Shown: positions 29,321 through 37,638 of the stretch, one piece after another | Layout: each line of letters begins with the position of its first letter | How positions within the stretch are numbered: position 1 is the first letter of the stretch | Assembly (NCBI RefSeq): GCF_001592755.1 | Contig: NZ_LUKF01000001.1 | Span: 36,774-100,773 of the forward strand | Direction: 5' to 3' | Length of the DNA: 64,000 bases | Origin: Bdellovibrio bacteriovorus | GTDB taxonomy: Bacteria > Bdellovibrionota > Bdellovibrionia > Bdellovibrionales > Bdellovibrionaceae | Position numbers and translations under genes: made by a program | The notes under the pieces: generated by a model | Databases searched by the model: none | Told to the model about the DNA's origin: nothing | What the model saw: only the letters and a program-made list of their open reading frames with translations

Positions 29321-29764
29321 TTAGCGACCTATCTCTAAAGCACTCAACGCCATATCTTTTGACGCTTGAAGAGCCGTCACATTCGCCTCATAAGAACGAG
29401 TGGCCTGTATCATATTGGTCATCTCTTCCATAAGGTTGATATTGGGATAAGCGACGTATCCATCGGCATTTGCATCAGGATGATCTGGTTCATATTTCAA
29501 CAGCGGAGCCTTGCGGTCCGAGATAATATCAGTAACCTGGACCCTTTGGAAATTCCCCTTAGGATCGGTCGAGGTGATGATCTCGCCAAAATTTTTGGCG
29601 TCGGGCATCGACTCAAAAACCACGTCCTTACGACGATACGGACCACCTTCAGGCGTCTGAGTCGTATTGATATTCGCGATGTTGCTCGCAATAGTATTCA
29701 TGCGCATTCTTTGCGCTGCCATACCACTGCTACTTACTCTCATCCCTGTCAGAAAATCAGCCAT
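29321..29764 (-). CDS. flgC: Flagellar proximal rod protein FlgC
   Basis: Rod subunit, exported early. The 147-residue protein begins with the rod motif (SGMAAQRMRMNTIASNIANI), holds the FlgC-specific YRRKDVVFES and HPDANADGYVAYPNI, and ends with the C-terminal motif (EEMTNMIQATRSYEANVTAL). AGGAGGCC lies before the start. The gap before it (29765-29930) holds a copy of a modular repeat. Confidence 0.95.
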   Translation of the reverse strand: MADFLTGMRVSSSGMAAQRMRMNTIASNIANINTTQTPEGGPYRRKDVVFESMPDAKNFGEIITSTDPKGNFQRVQVTDIISDRKAPLLKYEPDHPDANADGYVAYPNINLMEEMTNMIQATRSYEANVTALQASKDMALSALEIGR

Positions 29765-29790
29765 TCTGGCCTCCTCTCAGAACTCTCGGC

Positions 29791-29911
29791 TGGGCCGAGA
29801 CTTCCTAGTTACTTACCCTTTCGCTCGAACAGTCCTCGCGGACGTGGTTCCATTGGAACCTACTGCTGCGGAACTCGCTTCAGGGCTAAGTAACTAGGAA
29901 TTCTCAGCCCA
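29791..29911. repeat. Modular inverted-repeat element, copy 2 (between flgB and flgC)
   Basis: Arms at 29791-29819 and 29882-29911 pair as an inverted repeat with two mismatches and one indel. Inside are ttcgctcgaacagtcctcgc (29820-29839), a perfect dyad ggttcc-att-ggaacc (29846-29860) and gctgcggaactcgc (29865-29878). On the minus strand the first and last of these read gcgagttccgcagc ... gcgaggactgttcgagcgaa, the same pair and order as in copy 1 at 122-308, with only one difference in 34 bases. It would form a large hairpin in the flagellar mRNA. Confidence 0.75.
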
Positions 29912-29930
29912 ACGAGGTCCATGTTCGTCG

Positions 29931-30344
29931 CTACCTACCGTCGTTGGCTGCGTATTTAAGCGCGGCCATTTTTTTGTTGATCAGTTGCAGAGCTGCTTTG
30001 TACAGAACCGCATTTTCTGATAACGCCGACATTTCTTTTTCTACGTCCACTGTGTTGCCATCGTTATTCACGGCACCTTCAGGGTCTTCATAGATATCAG
30101 GTCTAGTTTTTGAAACAGAAACTCCACCGATGCCGAAGTGCTGTGAATCACTTGTGCTTAGCGAGTTTGCGCCATCTAAATCCAGGGCTCTTTGCAACGC
30201 GCCTTCGAAATCCATTTTCTTAGCGTGATAGCCCGGAGTCTCGGCATTCGCGATATTCGAAGCCGTGACGTTGTGGCGGAGTTGTCTCATCGCCAACGAT
30301 GTGGCGAGGGCATTGGTTGTTTTATCAAAAATTCCGTTACTCAT
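29931..30344 (-). CDS. flgB: Flagellar proximal rod protein FlgB
   Basis: Rod subunit. The 137-residue protein carries the rod N-terminal pattern (MRQLRHNVTASNIANAETPG, then YHAKKMDFE), and the middle and C-terminal FlgB features (NDGNTVDVEKEMSALSENAV and YKAALQLINKKMAALKYA). It overlaps the stop of the upstream regulator gene (ATGA), so regulator and rod genes are translationally coupled. Confidence 0.94.
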   Translation of the reverse strand: MSNGIFDKTTNALATSLAMRQLRHNVTASNIANAETPGYHAKKMDFEGALQRALDLDGANSLSTSDSQHFGIGGVSVSKTRPDIYEDPEGAVNNDGNTVDVEKEMSALSENAVLYKAALQLINKKMAALKYAANDGR

Positions 30345-31186
30345 AAAACACCGGCCTCCTTGTATTCATTTAATTTATTTCTCAATGTTCTAATACTAAT
30401 CCCCAACATCTGAGCAGCTCGAGTACGGTTCTGCGCCGTCAACTCCAAGGTCTGTATAATAAGACGCTTTTCCACCTCAGAAAGGGACATTCCAGGGGCA
30501 AAATCCAGTTCCATATCTTCAACAATGGCCTCAAATTGAATAGATTCAGGGCCAATCAGTGAAGATTTTGCAAGAACTACAGATCTTTCAAGAACGTTTT
30601 CAAGTTCACGGATGTTTCCCGGCCAGTTCCATGCCGCCAAACGCTCATAAGCTTCGGCCGTCAAACGCAAGCCTGATTTCCCGTGCATGATTTGCGCGAC
30701 TTCTAAAATAAAAGTCACAATATTCTGGAAATCAGCCAAACGATCTTCAAGACGAGGAACTTCTAAATGAACCACAGCCAACTTATAGAATAGATCCTGA
30801 CGGAACTGTTCTTGTTTTACCAATGAGCGAAGATCACGTCGTGAAGTCGAAATGAAACGTGGGCGAGACGTGCCCGCTCTTTCCACCAACTTCATCAATT
30901 CATTTTGCAATGCTAGATTTGCACAATCTAAATCTTCAATCAGAAGAGTGCCACCATCGACTTTTGAAAAATCAAAACCGCCGGCATTCTTACAATCCAA
31001 AGTGTACAAACGAGCCGAGCGGCTTTTTGCATAGATGTAGCGAGCCAAACTGGTTTTTCCCACACCGGCTTCACCAAGAATCAACAGACTTGCTTGCGTT
31101 GCTGCCAACTGCAAACTTAGTTGCTTTACTTCGTGCATTCTTCTGTCTTCGATGTGTATCGCATCAAAATCAAAGTACGACATCAA
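30341..31186 (-). CDS. Sigma-54-family AAA+ regulator lacking the GAFTGA loop
   Basis: A 281-residue protein of the NtrC/FleQ type with no receiver domain. Present: Walker A GEAGVGKTSLARYI (about 38-51), a Walker B-like GGTLLIEDLD (about 76-85), the arginine-finger stretch FRQDLFYKLAV, NWPGNIRELENVLERSVVL, and a C-terminal Fis-type helix-turn-helix (RTRAAQMLGISIRTLRNKL). Missing: the segment of about 30 residues normally found between Walker A and B, which holds GAFTGA, the loop that contacts sigma-54. The gene at 57507 in this window has the full segment for comparison. It probably still binds DNA and ATP but should not open sigma-54 promoters by itself; a repressor, co-regulator or assembly checkpoint role is inference. 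It sits between the TPR gene and flgB. Confidence 0.88.
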   Translation of the reverse strand: MMSYFDFDAIHIEDRRMHEVKQLSLQLAATQASLLILGEAGVGKTSLARYIYAKSRSARLYTLDCKNAGGFDFSKVDGGTLLIEDLDCANLALQNELMKLVERAGTSRPRFISTSRRDLRSLVKQEQFRQDLFYKLAVVHLEVPRLEDRLADFQNIVTFILEVAQIMHGKSGLRLTAEAYERLAAWNWPGNIRELENVLERSVVLAKSSLIGPESIQFEAIVEDMELDFAPGMSLSEVEKRLIIQTLELTAQNRTRAAQMLGISIRTLRNKLNEYKEAGVL

Positions 31187-31192
31187 ATCTCC

Positions 31193-33970
31193 CTATTGCC
31201 CTTGCTCGTTCTCAGACATAGCTGGAATTCTTTGGATATATTTCTTATAACCGTCGCGCCATTCGGAATTCTTCAGCTGCTCTTGCGCCAAGTTTTTCCA
31301 AAAGCCACTTTTTTCACCTTTAAATTCATTCCAAACTTCCGCAGCTTTTTGCACTTCGCCACGTTTGAAATAAATCTGTCCTAGCTTGTAACGAATCGAA
31401 GAAAGAGGACGGCTTTCTTCGTACTTTTGCAGAAGCTTTCCGTAAGCTTCTGTGGCTTTCGCCTCATCACCTTTGTTCAGATAAAGATCGCCAATATTTT
31501 CTAAGGCTTTCGCATGTACGACAGTGGAAACCTTGCCAGAATCTTTTTGTAATTGATCCACCACTTCCAAAGCTTGCAATGCTTCAGTAGGACGGTTTTG
31601 TTTTTGCTGAAGTTCTGCCAATTTCAAATACGGTTCAGCCACTAGTTCCGGTTGGCCCTTCCACGTACGAAGCAGTTCACCTAAATAGCGAATCGCCGAC
31701 TCATTATCGCCACGCTTCTCAAGCAGACGAACAGCAATGTTCACTCTTTCGATTTGTGCAGCTTCTGAAAGCTTTTCCGGAGTTTTAATGTTTTTTAGGT
31801 ACTCATAACCCAAGTTGGACTTACCTTCTTGAGTGAAAACCGCTGCCAAACGCAGATTCAATTCATCTTCCGTCGGAATTTCTTCTTTGACCTGAACTTC
31901 TTTCGCCTCGGGAGTTCCGCGAATGGCATACACACGGTTCAAAACATCTTTATAATATTTTTCCGCTTCAACCGGTGCTCCACCCATTTCAAAAGCACGT
32001 CCTACATTGTAACGAGTGTCTAGACGCTTCGAGTTTTTCAACCACGTGTCGGCATATTGACTGTGAGTTTTCAAAGCCTCGATGAAATTTCCACGATTCA
32101 CTTCAGATTCCAACTTCGCATTGATGTTGGAAATAATTCTGTTCGTGATCAATGGAACATCCACAGAAGTCGGATGCTCTTTGTAATACTTAGAAAGAAG
32201 ATCAATAGATTTTTGGAATTCGTCACGTTGAGTGTAACCATCTGCCACCATCACGGTTGCGAACTGCTCCATGTTTGGCAAATCCACTTTTTTCGCCAAT
32301 GACATGATTTCGCCGACAGCGTTATTCACTTCTTTTGGCTTCATGCCTTTCATACGACCGCTCAGCAAACGCAGACGAGAAATCACTGCACTTGGGCTTT
32401 CGCCGTAACGGAAATACGTTTCTAGATAAGCACCCATCACGCGGGATTTATCAGCACCGAAGATATCCAAGAGCTCTCCCATGCGAGTCATGGCGTAAGG
32501 AGCGTTGGCATTGCTTGGGAACTTTTTAATAAACTCAAGATACGTGTCCAAGCTTTGATTGTATTTATTCATCCAGAATAAAGATTCCGCCTGGTTGTAG
32601 TAGGCATTAGGATAAGAGTTTTGACCTTCTGGGTACTTCTTAAGCGCGCGTTGATATTCTTCAACGGCTTTAGAGTAGTTTTTACCGCGCACCCACACGT
32701 CACCGCGACGGAATGCCGCCTCCACTTTCAGATCCCGATTCGTCGAGTTCTTTTCGATATCGTCGAATTGCGCTACAGCTTCGTTGTAACGATTGAGTTT
32801 CATGTAAGCCAAAGCTGTTCCCAAACGAGCCAAGTCTTTTGATAATGCATTTTTATCTGGGAAGTTTTTATTACCGATATGCTCGTTGAAAAGACGAAGA
32901 GCTCCAAGATAGTCACCCTTTTCCAATGCCAGGTAGCCGATCTTTAAGGATGTTCTTTCCGCCAAAGGAGAACGCGGATATTTTTCAATCGCTTCCTTAT
33001 AACGTTGAACAGCTTCGTCGTAATTTTGACTGTTGCCAGAGTCCTGCCACAAAGCCAGGTGTACATCGGCAGTCATATAATCGATGATTTCGTTGTACTC
33101 AGATTTTGGATATTTATCTTTAAACCAATTCTGAGTTTTCAAATAAACCGCGTATCTTTGCTTTTCAAAAAGAGTCAGAAGCAAACGCGCTTGTTTGTTT
33201 TCATCGGAAGACTTTGCAGAGATTTCGTAAATCGTGGGAGTGACTTTCATCTTCTCCCAATAGCTCACCGGAGTTTCCAACATAGGGAACGGGATGTAAT
33301 AATTGTCCTTAGCGCGGATCAAAGCTTCTTCTTTGATCTCGTAGTCTTTGATAGAAAAGCGCTCATAATTAGGATCGCCGCCATCAAAGATTCCTGATTT
33401 CACTGGGTCTGAGTTCATCGCCACAGCGGTTCCTTGATTTGCAATATTCAAAACGTCTGCTGTGGCGGGTTTTCTTTTCTTATCAGTTTTAGTTTTTGCC
33501 ACCGATTTTGCAGGCTTAGCATTCTCTTCTGCGGGTGCTGTTTCCGTTTTTTTAGCAACGGCTTTGATTTCTTTTTTAGGTTTGCTGTTTGGATTTACAT
33601 AGAAATCCATGATCAATCTGGAAGGCTGATCTGTTAAATAGTCAAAGGTATCAATGTCATCGCCCGACAATGTAAAAGAGATCACGTGTTTGCCATCTGG
33701 ACCTTTACGATCGACAGCGACACCCGTTACGAAATCACTTTTAAATGAAGAAAGAGCTTTGATTGTGGCGTCATCCATCGCAGGAACAGTCATTTCGACC
33801 ACAGTTTGGTTTTTTACTTCCAAACGTTTCACGTCGTAATCCCAGTTTTGCTGACCTGAGAGTTCCAAATGAACGGTATCGCCCTGATAATTAATCAAGC
33901 CACTGACTGTTTGAGCCTGTGCTGACGCTAGACTTAAGATGAGGCATCCTGCCGCAACGAAAAATCGCAA
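31193..33970 (-). CDS. Secreted TPR-repeat protein at the head of the flagellar operon
   Basis: About 925 residues. A signal peptide (RFFVAAGCLILSLASAQA) leads into a beta-rich AMIN-like domain (about 22-130), a Lys/Ala/Pro-rich linker, and many tetratricopeptide repeats from about 290 to the end (for example SPLAERTSLKIGYLALEKGD, YNEAVAQFDDIEKN, ALENIGDLYLNKGDEAKATE). It should act in the periplasm as a scaffold, perhaps for flagellar assembly; the family is not one I can name. The frame is open from an ATG at 34033, but a sigma-54-type promoter (34014-34029) lies inside that extension. The TTG at 33970, with AAGGAG 8 bases upstream and right before the signal peptide, is the likely start. 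It is 6 bases from the regulator gene. Confidence 0.85.
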   Translation of the reverse strand: MRFFVAAGCLILSLASAQAQTVSGLINYQGDTVHLELSGQQNWDYDVKRLEVKNQTVVEMTVPAMDDATIKALSSFKSDFVTGVAVDRKGPDGKHVISFTLSGDDIDTFDYLTDQPSRLIMDFYVNPNSKPKKEIKAVAKKTETAPAEENAKPAKSVAKTKTDKKRKPATADVLNIANQGTAVAMNSDPVKSGIFDGGDPNYERFSIKDYEIKEEALIRAKDNYYIPFPMLETPVSYWEKMKVTPTIYEISAKSSDENKQARLLLTLFEKQRYAVYLKTQNWFKDKYPKSEYNEIIDYMTADVHLALWQDSGNSQNYDEAVQRYKEAIEKYPRSPLAERTSLKIGYLALEKGDYLGALRLFNEHIGNKNFPDKNALSKDLARLGTALAYMKLNRYNEAVAQFDDIEKNSTNRDLKVEAAFRRGDVWVRGKNYSKAVEEYQRALKKYPEGQNSYPNAYYNQAESLFWMNKYNQSLDTYLEFIKKFPSNANAPYAMTRMGELLDIFGADKSRVMGAYLETYFRYGESPSAVISRLRLLSGRMKGMKPKEVNNAVGEIMSLAKKVDLPNMEQFATVMVADGYTQRDEFQKSIDLLSKYYKEHPTSVDVPLITNRIISNINAKLESEVNRGNFIEALKTHSQYADTWLKNSKRLDTRYNVGRAFEMGGAPVEAEKYYKDVLNRVYAIRGTPEAKEVQVKEEIPTEDELNLRLAAVFTQEGKSNLGYEYLKNIKTPEKLSEAAQIERVNIAVRLLEKRGDNESAIRYLGELLRTWKGQPELVAEPYLKLAELQQKQNRPTEALQALEVVDQLQKDSGKVSTVVHAKALENIGDLYLNKGDEAKATEAYGKLLQKYEESRPLSSIRYKLGQIYFKRGEVQKAAEVWNEFKGEKSGFWKNLAQEQLKNSEWRDGYKKYIQRIPAMSENEQGQ

Positions 33971-34013
33971 AGTGTTCACTCCTTGAACCCACCTTTTCCC
34001 TTCCTTGTGCTGT

Positions 34014-34029
34014 TGCACATACGGTGCCA
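34014..34029 (-). promoter_or_regulatory. Sigma-54-type promoter of the flagellar operon
   Basis: On the minus strand the bases read TGGCACCGTATGTGCA. The invariant GG (-24) and GC (-12) have the exact 10-base spacing, TGGCAC is perfect, and the -12 box is GTGCA instead of TTGCA. Transcription would begin near 34003, giving a leader of about 33 bases with AAGGAG before the TTG start at 33970. Confidence 0.65.
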
Positions 34030-34184
34030 GCATTTCTTTGGTCTATTGGCAAATATGTTCCAGATGGGCAAAAAGTTTCATAGATTTTCTGTCAGGCCTG
34101 ACAAATGGATGACAGTGGACTTAGGTCCTGTTTGCCAAGGTCAGGACTGAATATTTACCTTAAGTATTCCGATAGATAGGTGCT

Positions 34185-34673
34185 ATGAGAAACCACGTCT
34201 TTGTCTGCATCATGTTTTTGCTTCTTGGAAGTTGTGTGTCGGTTCAATTACCCGGCGGGAAAGTCACGTCTGCAAAGGATGTCAGCTTTTCGGCTCCTTC
34301 CGCTCCCTTTAATGAAATTAAGTCTGACAGCTCTGACAAGGCTTGGATCAGCGGCAAAACCGGGAATACGATTTCTTATCTTTCTGAGTGTGGTGGCAAA
34401 AATGAACCTACGTTGCAGCAACTGGAAAGTGATTCTTTGAGCGCTCTGAACTCTTTAAAAGTTTTAAAATCTGAAGACACATCGTTCAACGGCCGCGCGG
34501 CCCGACAAACTTTAGCACAAGGGTTTGTGGATGGCGTTTCCGTACAGCTTTCTCTTTTGGTGTTTAAAAAGAATGGTTGCAACTACACGCTGACTTACGG
34601 AGGCGTGGAAAAGAATTTTCAAAACGAACTCAACACTTTTGAAAACTTCAAACAGAACTTCAAGGCTCCTTAA
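34185..34673 (+). CDS. Lipoprotein of unknown function, upstream of the Mla-type genes
   Basis: A 162-residue protein with a signal peptide and lipobox (FLLLGSC, Cys17), so it is a membrane-anchored lipoprotein. The mature part holds two further cysteines (SECGG and NGCNY) that might pair, and is otherwise without a recognised domain. Its stop overlaps the start of the MlaE-like gene (TAATG), so it belongs to the transporter operon; it may serve as a periplasmic or outer-membrane partner in place of MlaA or MlaC, which is inference. Confidence 0.82.
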   Translation: MRNHVFVCIMFLLLGSCVSVQLPGGKVTSAKDVSFSAPSAPFNEIKSDSSDKAWISGKTGNTISYLSECGGKNEPTLQQLESDSLSALNSLKVLKSEDTSFNGRAARQTLAQGFVDGVSVQLSLLVFKKNGCNYTLTYGGVEKNFQNELNTFENFKQNFKAP

Positions 34674-35458
34674 TGAATTCAATTAACACACCTCTGACAG
34701 CCTTTATGCTTGAAATCCTCCGCTTCGTCGGTGGTGTCGGCTTATTGTCTGCAGATGTGTTTAAGCAAATCTTCAAAGGCCGATTTTATTGGAAGCTCTT
34801 GATTGAGCAAATCTATCAAATTGGTATTCGTTCAATGCCTTTAATTCTGGTGACGGCTGTCAGTATCGGCATGGTGATGTCCCTGCAGTTTGGTTTGGGC
34901 CTAGAGAAATTCGGTGGAAAGCTTTACGTTCCCAAACTTTTAGCGGTCACTATCTTGCGAGAAATCGGTCCGGTTTTTACAAGTCTTATGCTCGCCGCTC
35001 GTGTTGGTGCAGGTATCGCCAGTGAAATCGGAAGTATGGTCGTCACTCAGCAAATCGATGCGATTCGTGCGTTAGGAACATCTCCGATTAAAAAAATCGT
35101 GATTCCTCGAGTGCTTGCGTGTTTGATCGTACTTCCTATCTTGGTGTCGATTGCCAACATCGTGGGGAATGCCGGCGGTCTTTTAGTCGGCGCCACCGAA
35201 CTGAATCTTGATCCTAATTTCTATCTCCTTAAGGTGATTACGACATCTAGTATGCAGGATTATCTTTCCGGTTTCGGAAAAACCTTCTTTTTTGCTTTAT
35301 TTATTGCCATTCCTTCTTGCTACTTCGGGCTTAACGTCAAAGAAGGTACAAAAGAAGTGGGCATCGCGACAACGAAAGCCGTCGTCGTATCTTCAATTTT
35401 GATTTTGGTCGGTGACTTCTTTCTTTCAAAACTTTTCTGGATCGTGGAGAAACTATGA
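34673..35458 (+). CDS. mlaE: MlaE-type ABC transporter permease
   Basis: Inner-membrane permease of a phospholipid-trafficking (Mla/MCE) ABC transporter that keeps outer-membrane lipid asymmetry. The 261-residue protein has about five membrane helices and the MlaE signatures LREIGPVFTSLMLAARVGAG, IASEIGSMVVTQQIDAIRALG, and GATELNLDPN. It is followed directly by the MlaF-type ATPase (4-base overlap). The real substrate in this organism has not been tested. Confidence 0.9.
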   Translation: MNSINTPLTAFMLEILRFVGGVGLLSADVFKQIFKGRFYWKLLIEQIYQIGIRSMPLILVTAVSIGMVMSLQFGLGLEKFGGKLYVPKLLAVTILREIGPVFTSLMLAARVGAGIASEIGSMVVTQQIDAIRALGTSPIKKIVIPRVLACLIVLPILVSIANIVGNAGGLLVGATELNLDPNFYLLKVITTSSMQDYLSGFGKTFFFALFIAIPSCYFGLNVKEGTKEVGIATTKAVVVSSILILVGDFFLSKLFWIVEKL

Positions 35459-36204
35459 GCGAATCCAAAAAAGGCTTTATAGAAGTCGTTAACTTTCACA
35501 AGTCGTTCGGTCCTAAAAAGATTCACAGTGGTGTGAGCTTTTACGTGCGCAAAGGTGAGTGTCTAGGGCTCATTGGTGGTTCAGGTACAGGAAAGAGCGT
35601 GTTGCTGCGCAGTTTGGTGGGCCTGGAAAAGCCCGATCAAGGACAAATCCTTATTGATGGCGTCGACATTGCCCGCATGAGAGAGCGCGAACTCAACGAG
35701 ATTCGCAAAAAAGTGGCATATGCGTTTCAAGGCGGAGCTCTTTTTGACTCGATGTCGGTATATGAAAATCTTGCCTATCCGCTGCGTGAACATTTTAATT
35801 TAAATGAAAAAGAGATCGCGGAAAAAATTCGCGAGCAGCTGGCGGAGTTTGGCCTAGCGGGATCTGAACACTTGTTGCCCGGCAATATTTCAGGCGGGAT
35901 GCAGAAGCGCGTAGGTTTAGCTCGTGCCATGATGATGCATCCTGAAGTCGTTTTGTACGACGAACCTACAGCAGGCTTAGATCCCTATAATACAAAACGC
36001 ATTCAAGAGTCTATTTTGGCTTTGAAAGCCAAAGGTGTGACTTCAATCCTCGTCACTCACGATATGCCGACCGTGTATGCCGTTTGTGACAAGGTCGCAC
36101 TTTTACAGCACGGTAAAATCGGCGAACAATATACTATCGAAAAATTGAAAGAGGCTCCAGACAGCGGAGCCATGAGTCAGTTCATTAACGGAGAAAGTGC
36201 CTAA
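35455..36204 (+). CDS. mlaF: MlaF-type ABC transporter ATPase
   Basis: ATPase that drives the MlaE permease. The 249-residue protein contains Walker A GGSGTGKSVLLRS, signature ISGGMQKRVGLARAM, Walker B VVLYDEPTAGLDP and switch VTHDMP. The GGM in the signature motif (rather than GGQ) is typical of MlaF/TTG2A. The gene overlaps both its neighbours. Confidence 0.92.
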   Translation: MSESKKGFIEVVNFHKSFGPKKIHSGVSFYVRKGECLGLIGGSGTGKSVLLRSLVGLEKPDQGQILIDGVDIARMRERELNEIRKKVAYAFQGGALFDSMSVYENLAYPLREHFNLNEKEIAEKIREQLAEFGLAGSEHLLPGNISGGMQKRVGLARAMMMHPEVVLYDEPTAGLDPYNTKRIQESILALKAKGVTSILVTHDMPTVYAVCDKVALLQHGKIGEQYTIEKLKEAPDSGAMSQFINGESA

Positions 36205-37019
36205 TGGAATCACAAACAAGCACCCAATTGAAAGTCGGAATCTTTCTTTCTATCGGGATCATCTTTATTTTGGGATCCATCTTTCTTCTTGGTGCCGACC
36301 GCGCTCTTTTCACAAGCTACATCCGCGTGCATGCGCACTTTGATCAGGTCCAAGGTCTTTCCGAAGGCAGCGTGGTTTCTTTATCCGGTGTTCCTGTGGG
36401 TAACGTCGAGAAAATTACTTTCCTGTCAGAGAAGAACGCCCTTGATGTGCAGATGCGCATTAACGAAGAATACATCGGTCGCGTTCGTCAAGGTTCTCAA
36501 GTGGAAGTGCGCACTCAAGGTGCATTGGGTGATAAGTTCGTCTTTATTATTCCTGGCGATCCTTCAAGTCCGGTCGTTAAGGAAGGAGATGTTTTAGACA
36601 TTGCCAAACCCACTGATTTGATTGGCATTATTTCCGAACGCGGTAACGAAACAAATCGAATCTTTGATACGATCAATGAGCTCTACAAGCTGACAGCCAG
36701 CCTGAATGCTGACAATCGTTTGGTGCGTATTATGGGAAACCTAGAAACGGCTAGCTCTAACATGAGCCAGATGAGCAAAGAAGCTCATCGCGTCCTCACC
36801 AATATGAATGAAGGCGGCACCGGTGATAAGCTGACTCGCTCCGTGGAAAAGCTGGACTCTATCTTGACGAAAATTGATAAAGGCCAAGGCACATTAGGAG
36901 CTTTGATCAACGATCCTAGCGTGCACAACCAATTGAAGGCGATGCTCGGTGGATCGACTCAGCAGAATCGTGTGAAGTCATTGCTTCGCACCTCTATCGA
37001 AAAAGAGACGAAGGACTAA
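36204..37019 (+). CDS. mlaD: MCE-domain protein MlaD-type
   Basis: Lipid-binding ring protein anchored in the inner membrane, part of the Mla-type transporter. It has one N-terminal membrane helix (about 11-30), the MCE domain (about 38-120; GLSEGSVVSLSGVPVGNVEKI and GALGDKFVFII), and a helical C-terminal tail of about 120 residues (SSNMSQMSKEAHRVLTNM and SILTKIDKGQGTLGALINDP), longer than in the E. coli protein. It ends the operon; no MlaC or MlaB gene is adjacent. Confidence 0.9.
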   Translation: MESQTSTQLKVGIFLSIGIIFILGSIFLLGADRALFTSYIRVHAHFDQVQGLSEGSVVSLSGVPVGNVEKITFLSEKNALDVQMRINEEYIGRVRQGSQVEVRTQGALGDKFVFIIPGDPSSPVVKEGDVLDIAKPTDLIGIISERGNETNRIFDTINELYKLTASLNADNRLVRIMGNLETASSNMSQMSKEAHRVLTNMNEGGTGDKLTRSVEKLDSILTKIDKGQGTLGALINDPSVHNQLKAMLGGSTQQNRVKSLLRTSIEKETKD

Positions 37020-37104
37020 GCTCCAGTGTTAAGAATCTAAGCTTTCAATGTGTGAAAAATTTTAAATCGTCGTTAGCATGAGGGTGAAAACAAGGAGGGC
37101 CATC

Positions 37105-37497
37105 ATGCCACGAGGTTCAAAAGAAAAATACACGAGCAAACAGAAACGCCAAGCAGAACATATCGAAGAAAGCGCGAAAAAACGCGGCTACTCAGCAAAG
37201 CGCGCTGCCCAAATCGGCTGGGCCACGGTGAATAAAGAAACTGGCGGCGCCGGTAAAAAAGTTTCTAACACCGAGCCATCTAAACTTGGCGGTAAACGAG
37301 GCGGAAAAGCCGCTGCAAAATCAAAATCATCTTCTTCCTCTAAATCCGCATCTTCAAAATCAGCGTCTTCAAGATCCTCTTCAAAATCTTCTTCGTCAAA
37401 ATCGACTCAATCCCACGCATCCCGCGTGCGTGCAGCGAAGAAGGGCTGGCAAACAAGACGCCACGGCGGCGGTGCCACTCACCACGCTTCTCACTAA
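37105..37497 (+). CDS. Histone-like basic protein with plasmid-stabilization-type N-terminus
   Basis: 130 residues from the ATG at 37105, which has a strong AAGGAGG upstream (an in-frame upstream codon at 37078 is less likely). The N-terminal 50 residues (RGSKEKYTSKQKRQAEHIEE and KKRGYSAKRAAQIGWATVNK) match a small proteobacterial family usually named 'plasmid stabilization protein', of unknown biochemical role. The rest is a Lys/Ser/Ala-rich, histone-H1-like tail of about 50 residues, ending in a second basic motif (SRVRAAKKGWQTRRHGGG) and HH. It probably binds nucleic acid by charge. It is a stand-alone gene with its own terminator. Confidence 0.75.
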   Translation: MPRGSKEKYTSKQKRQAEHIEESAKKRGYSAKRAAQIGWATVNKETGGAGKKVSNTEPSKLGGKRGGKAAAKSKSSSSSKSASSKSASSRSSSKSSSSKSTQSHASRVRAAKKGWQTRRHGGGATHHASH

Positions 37498-37514
37498 ATT
37501 CGACCCCGCACGAA

Positions 37515-37543
37515 AGCCCTTGCAGAAATGCAAGGGCTTTTTT
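37515..37543 (+). terminator. Rho-independent terminator
   Basis: A perfect 10-bp stem (agcccttgca/tgcaagggct, loop gaaa) is followed by six T. It ends the histone-like gene. Confidence 0.9.
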
Positions 37544-37638
37544 AAGGTGCATTTTAGGTCGCCTATCAAAGTTTTAGACACCTAATAAACAACCTGTTTT
37601 CGCTGTGCCGAGCCAGTTTTTTGCATGCCTTGGTCGAC

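Noticed and set aside
37300-37440. Frameshift or repeat expansion in the Ser/Lys tract of the basic protein
   Set aside because: The frame stays open with varied serine codons and ends in a conserved-looking basic motif, so it reads as a real low-complexity tail.
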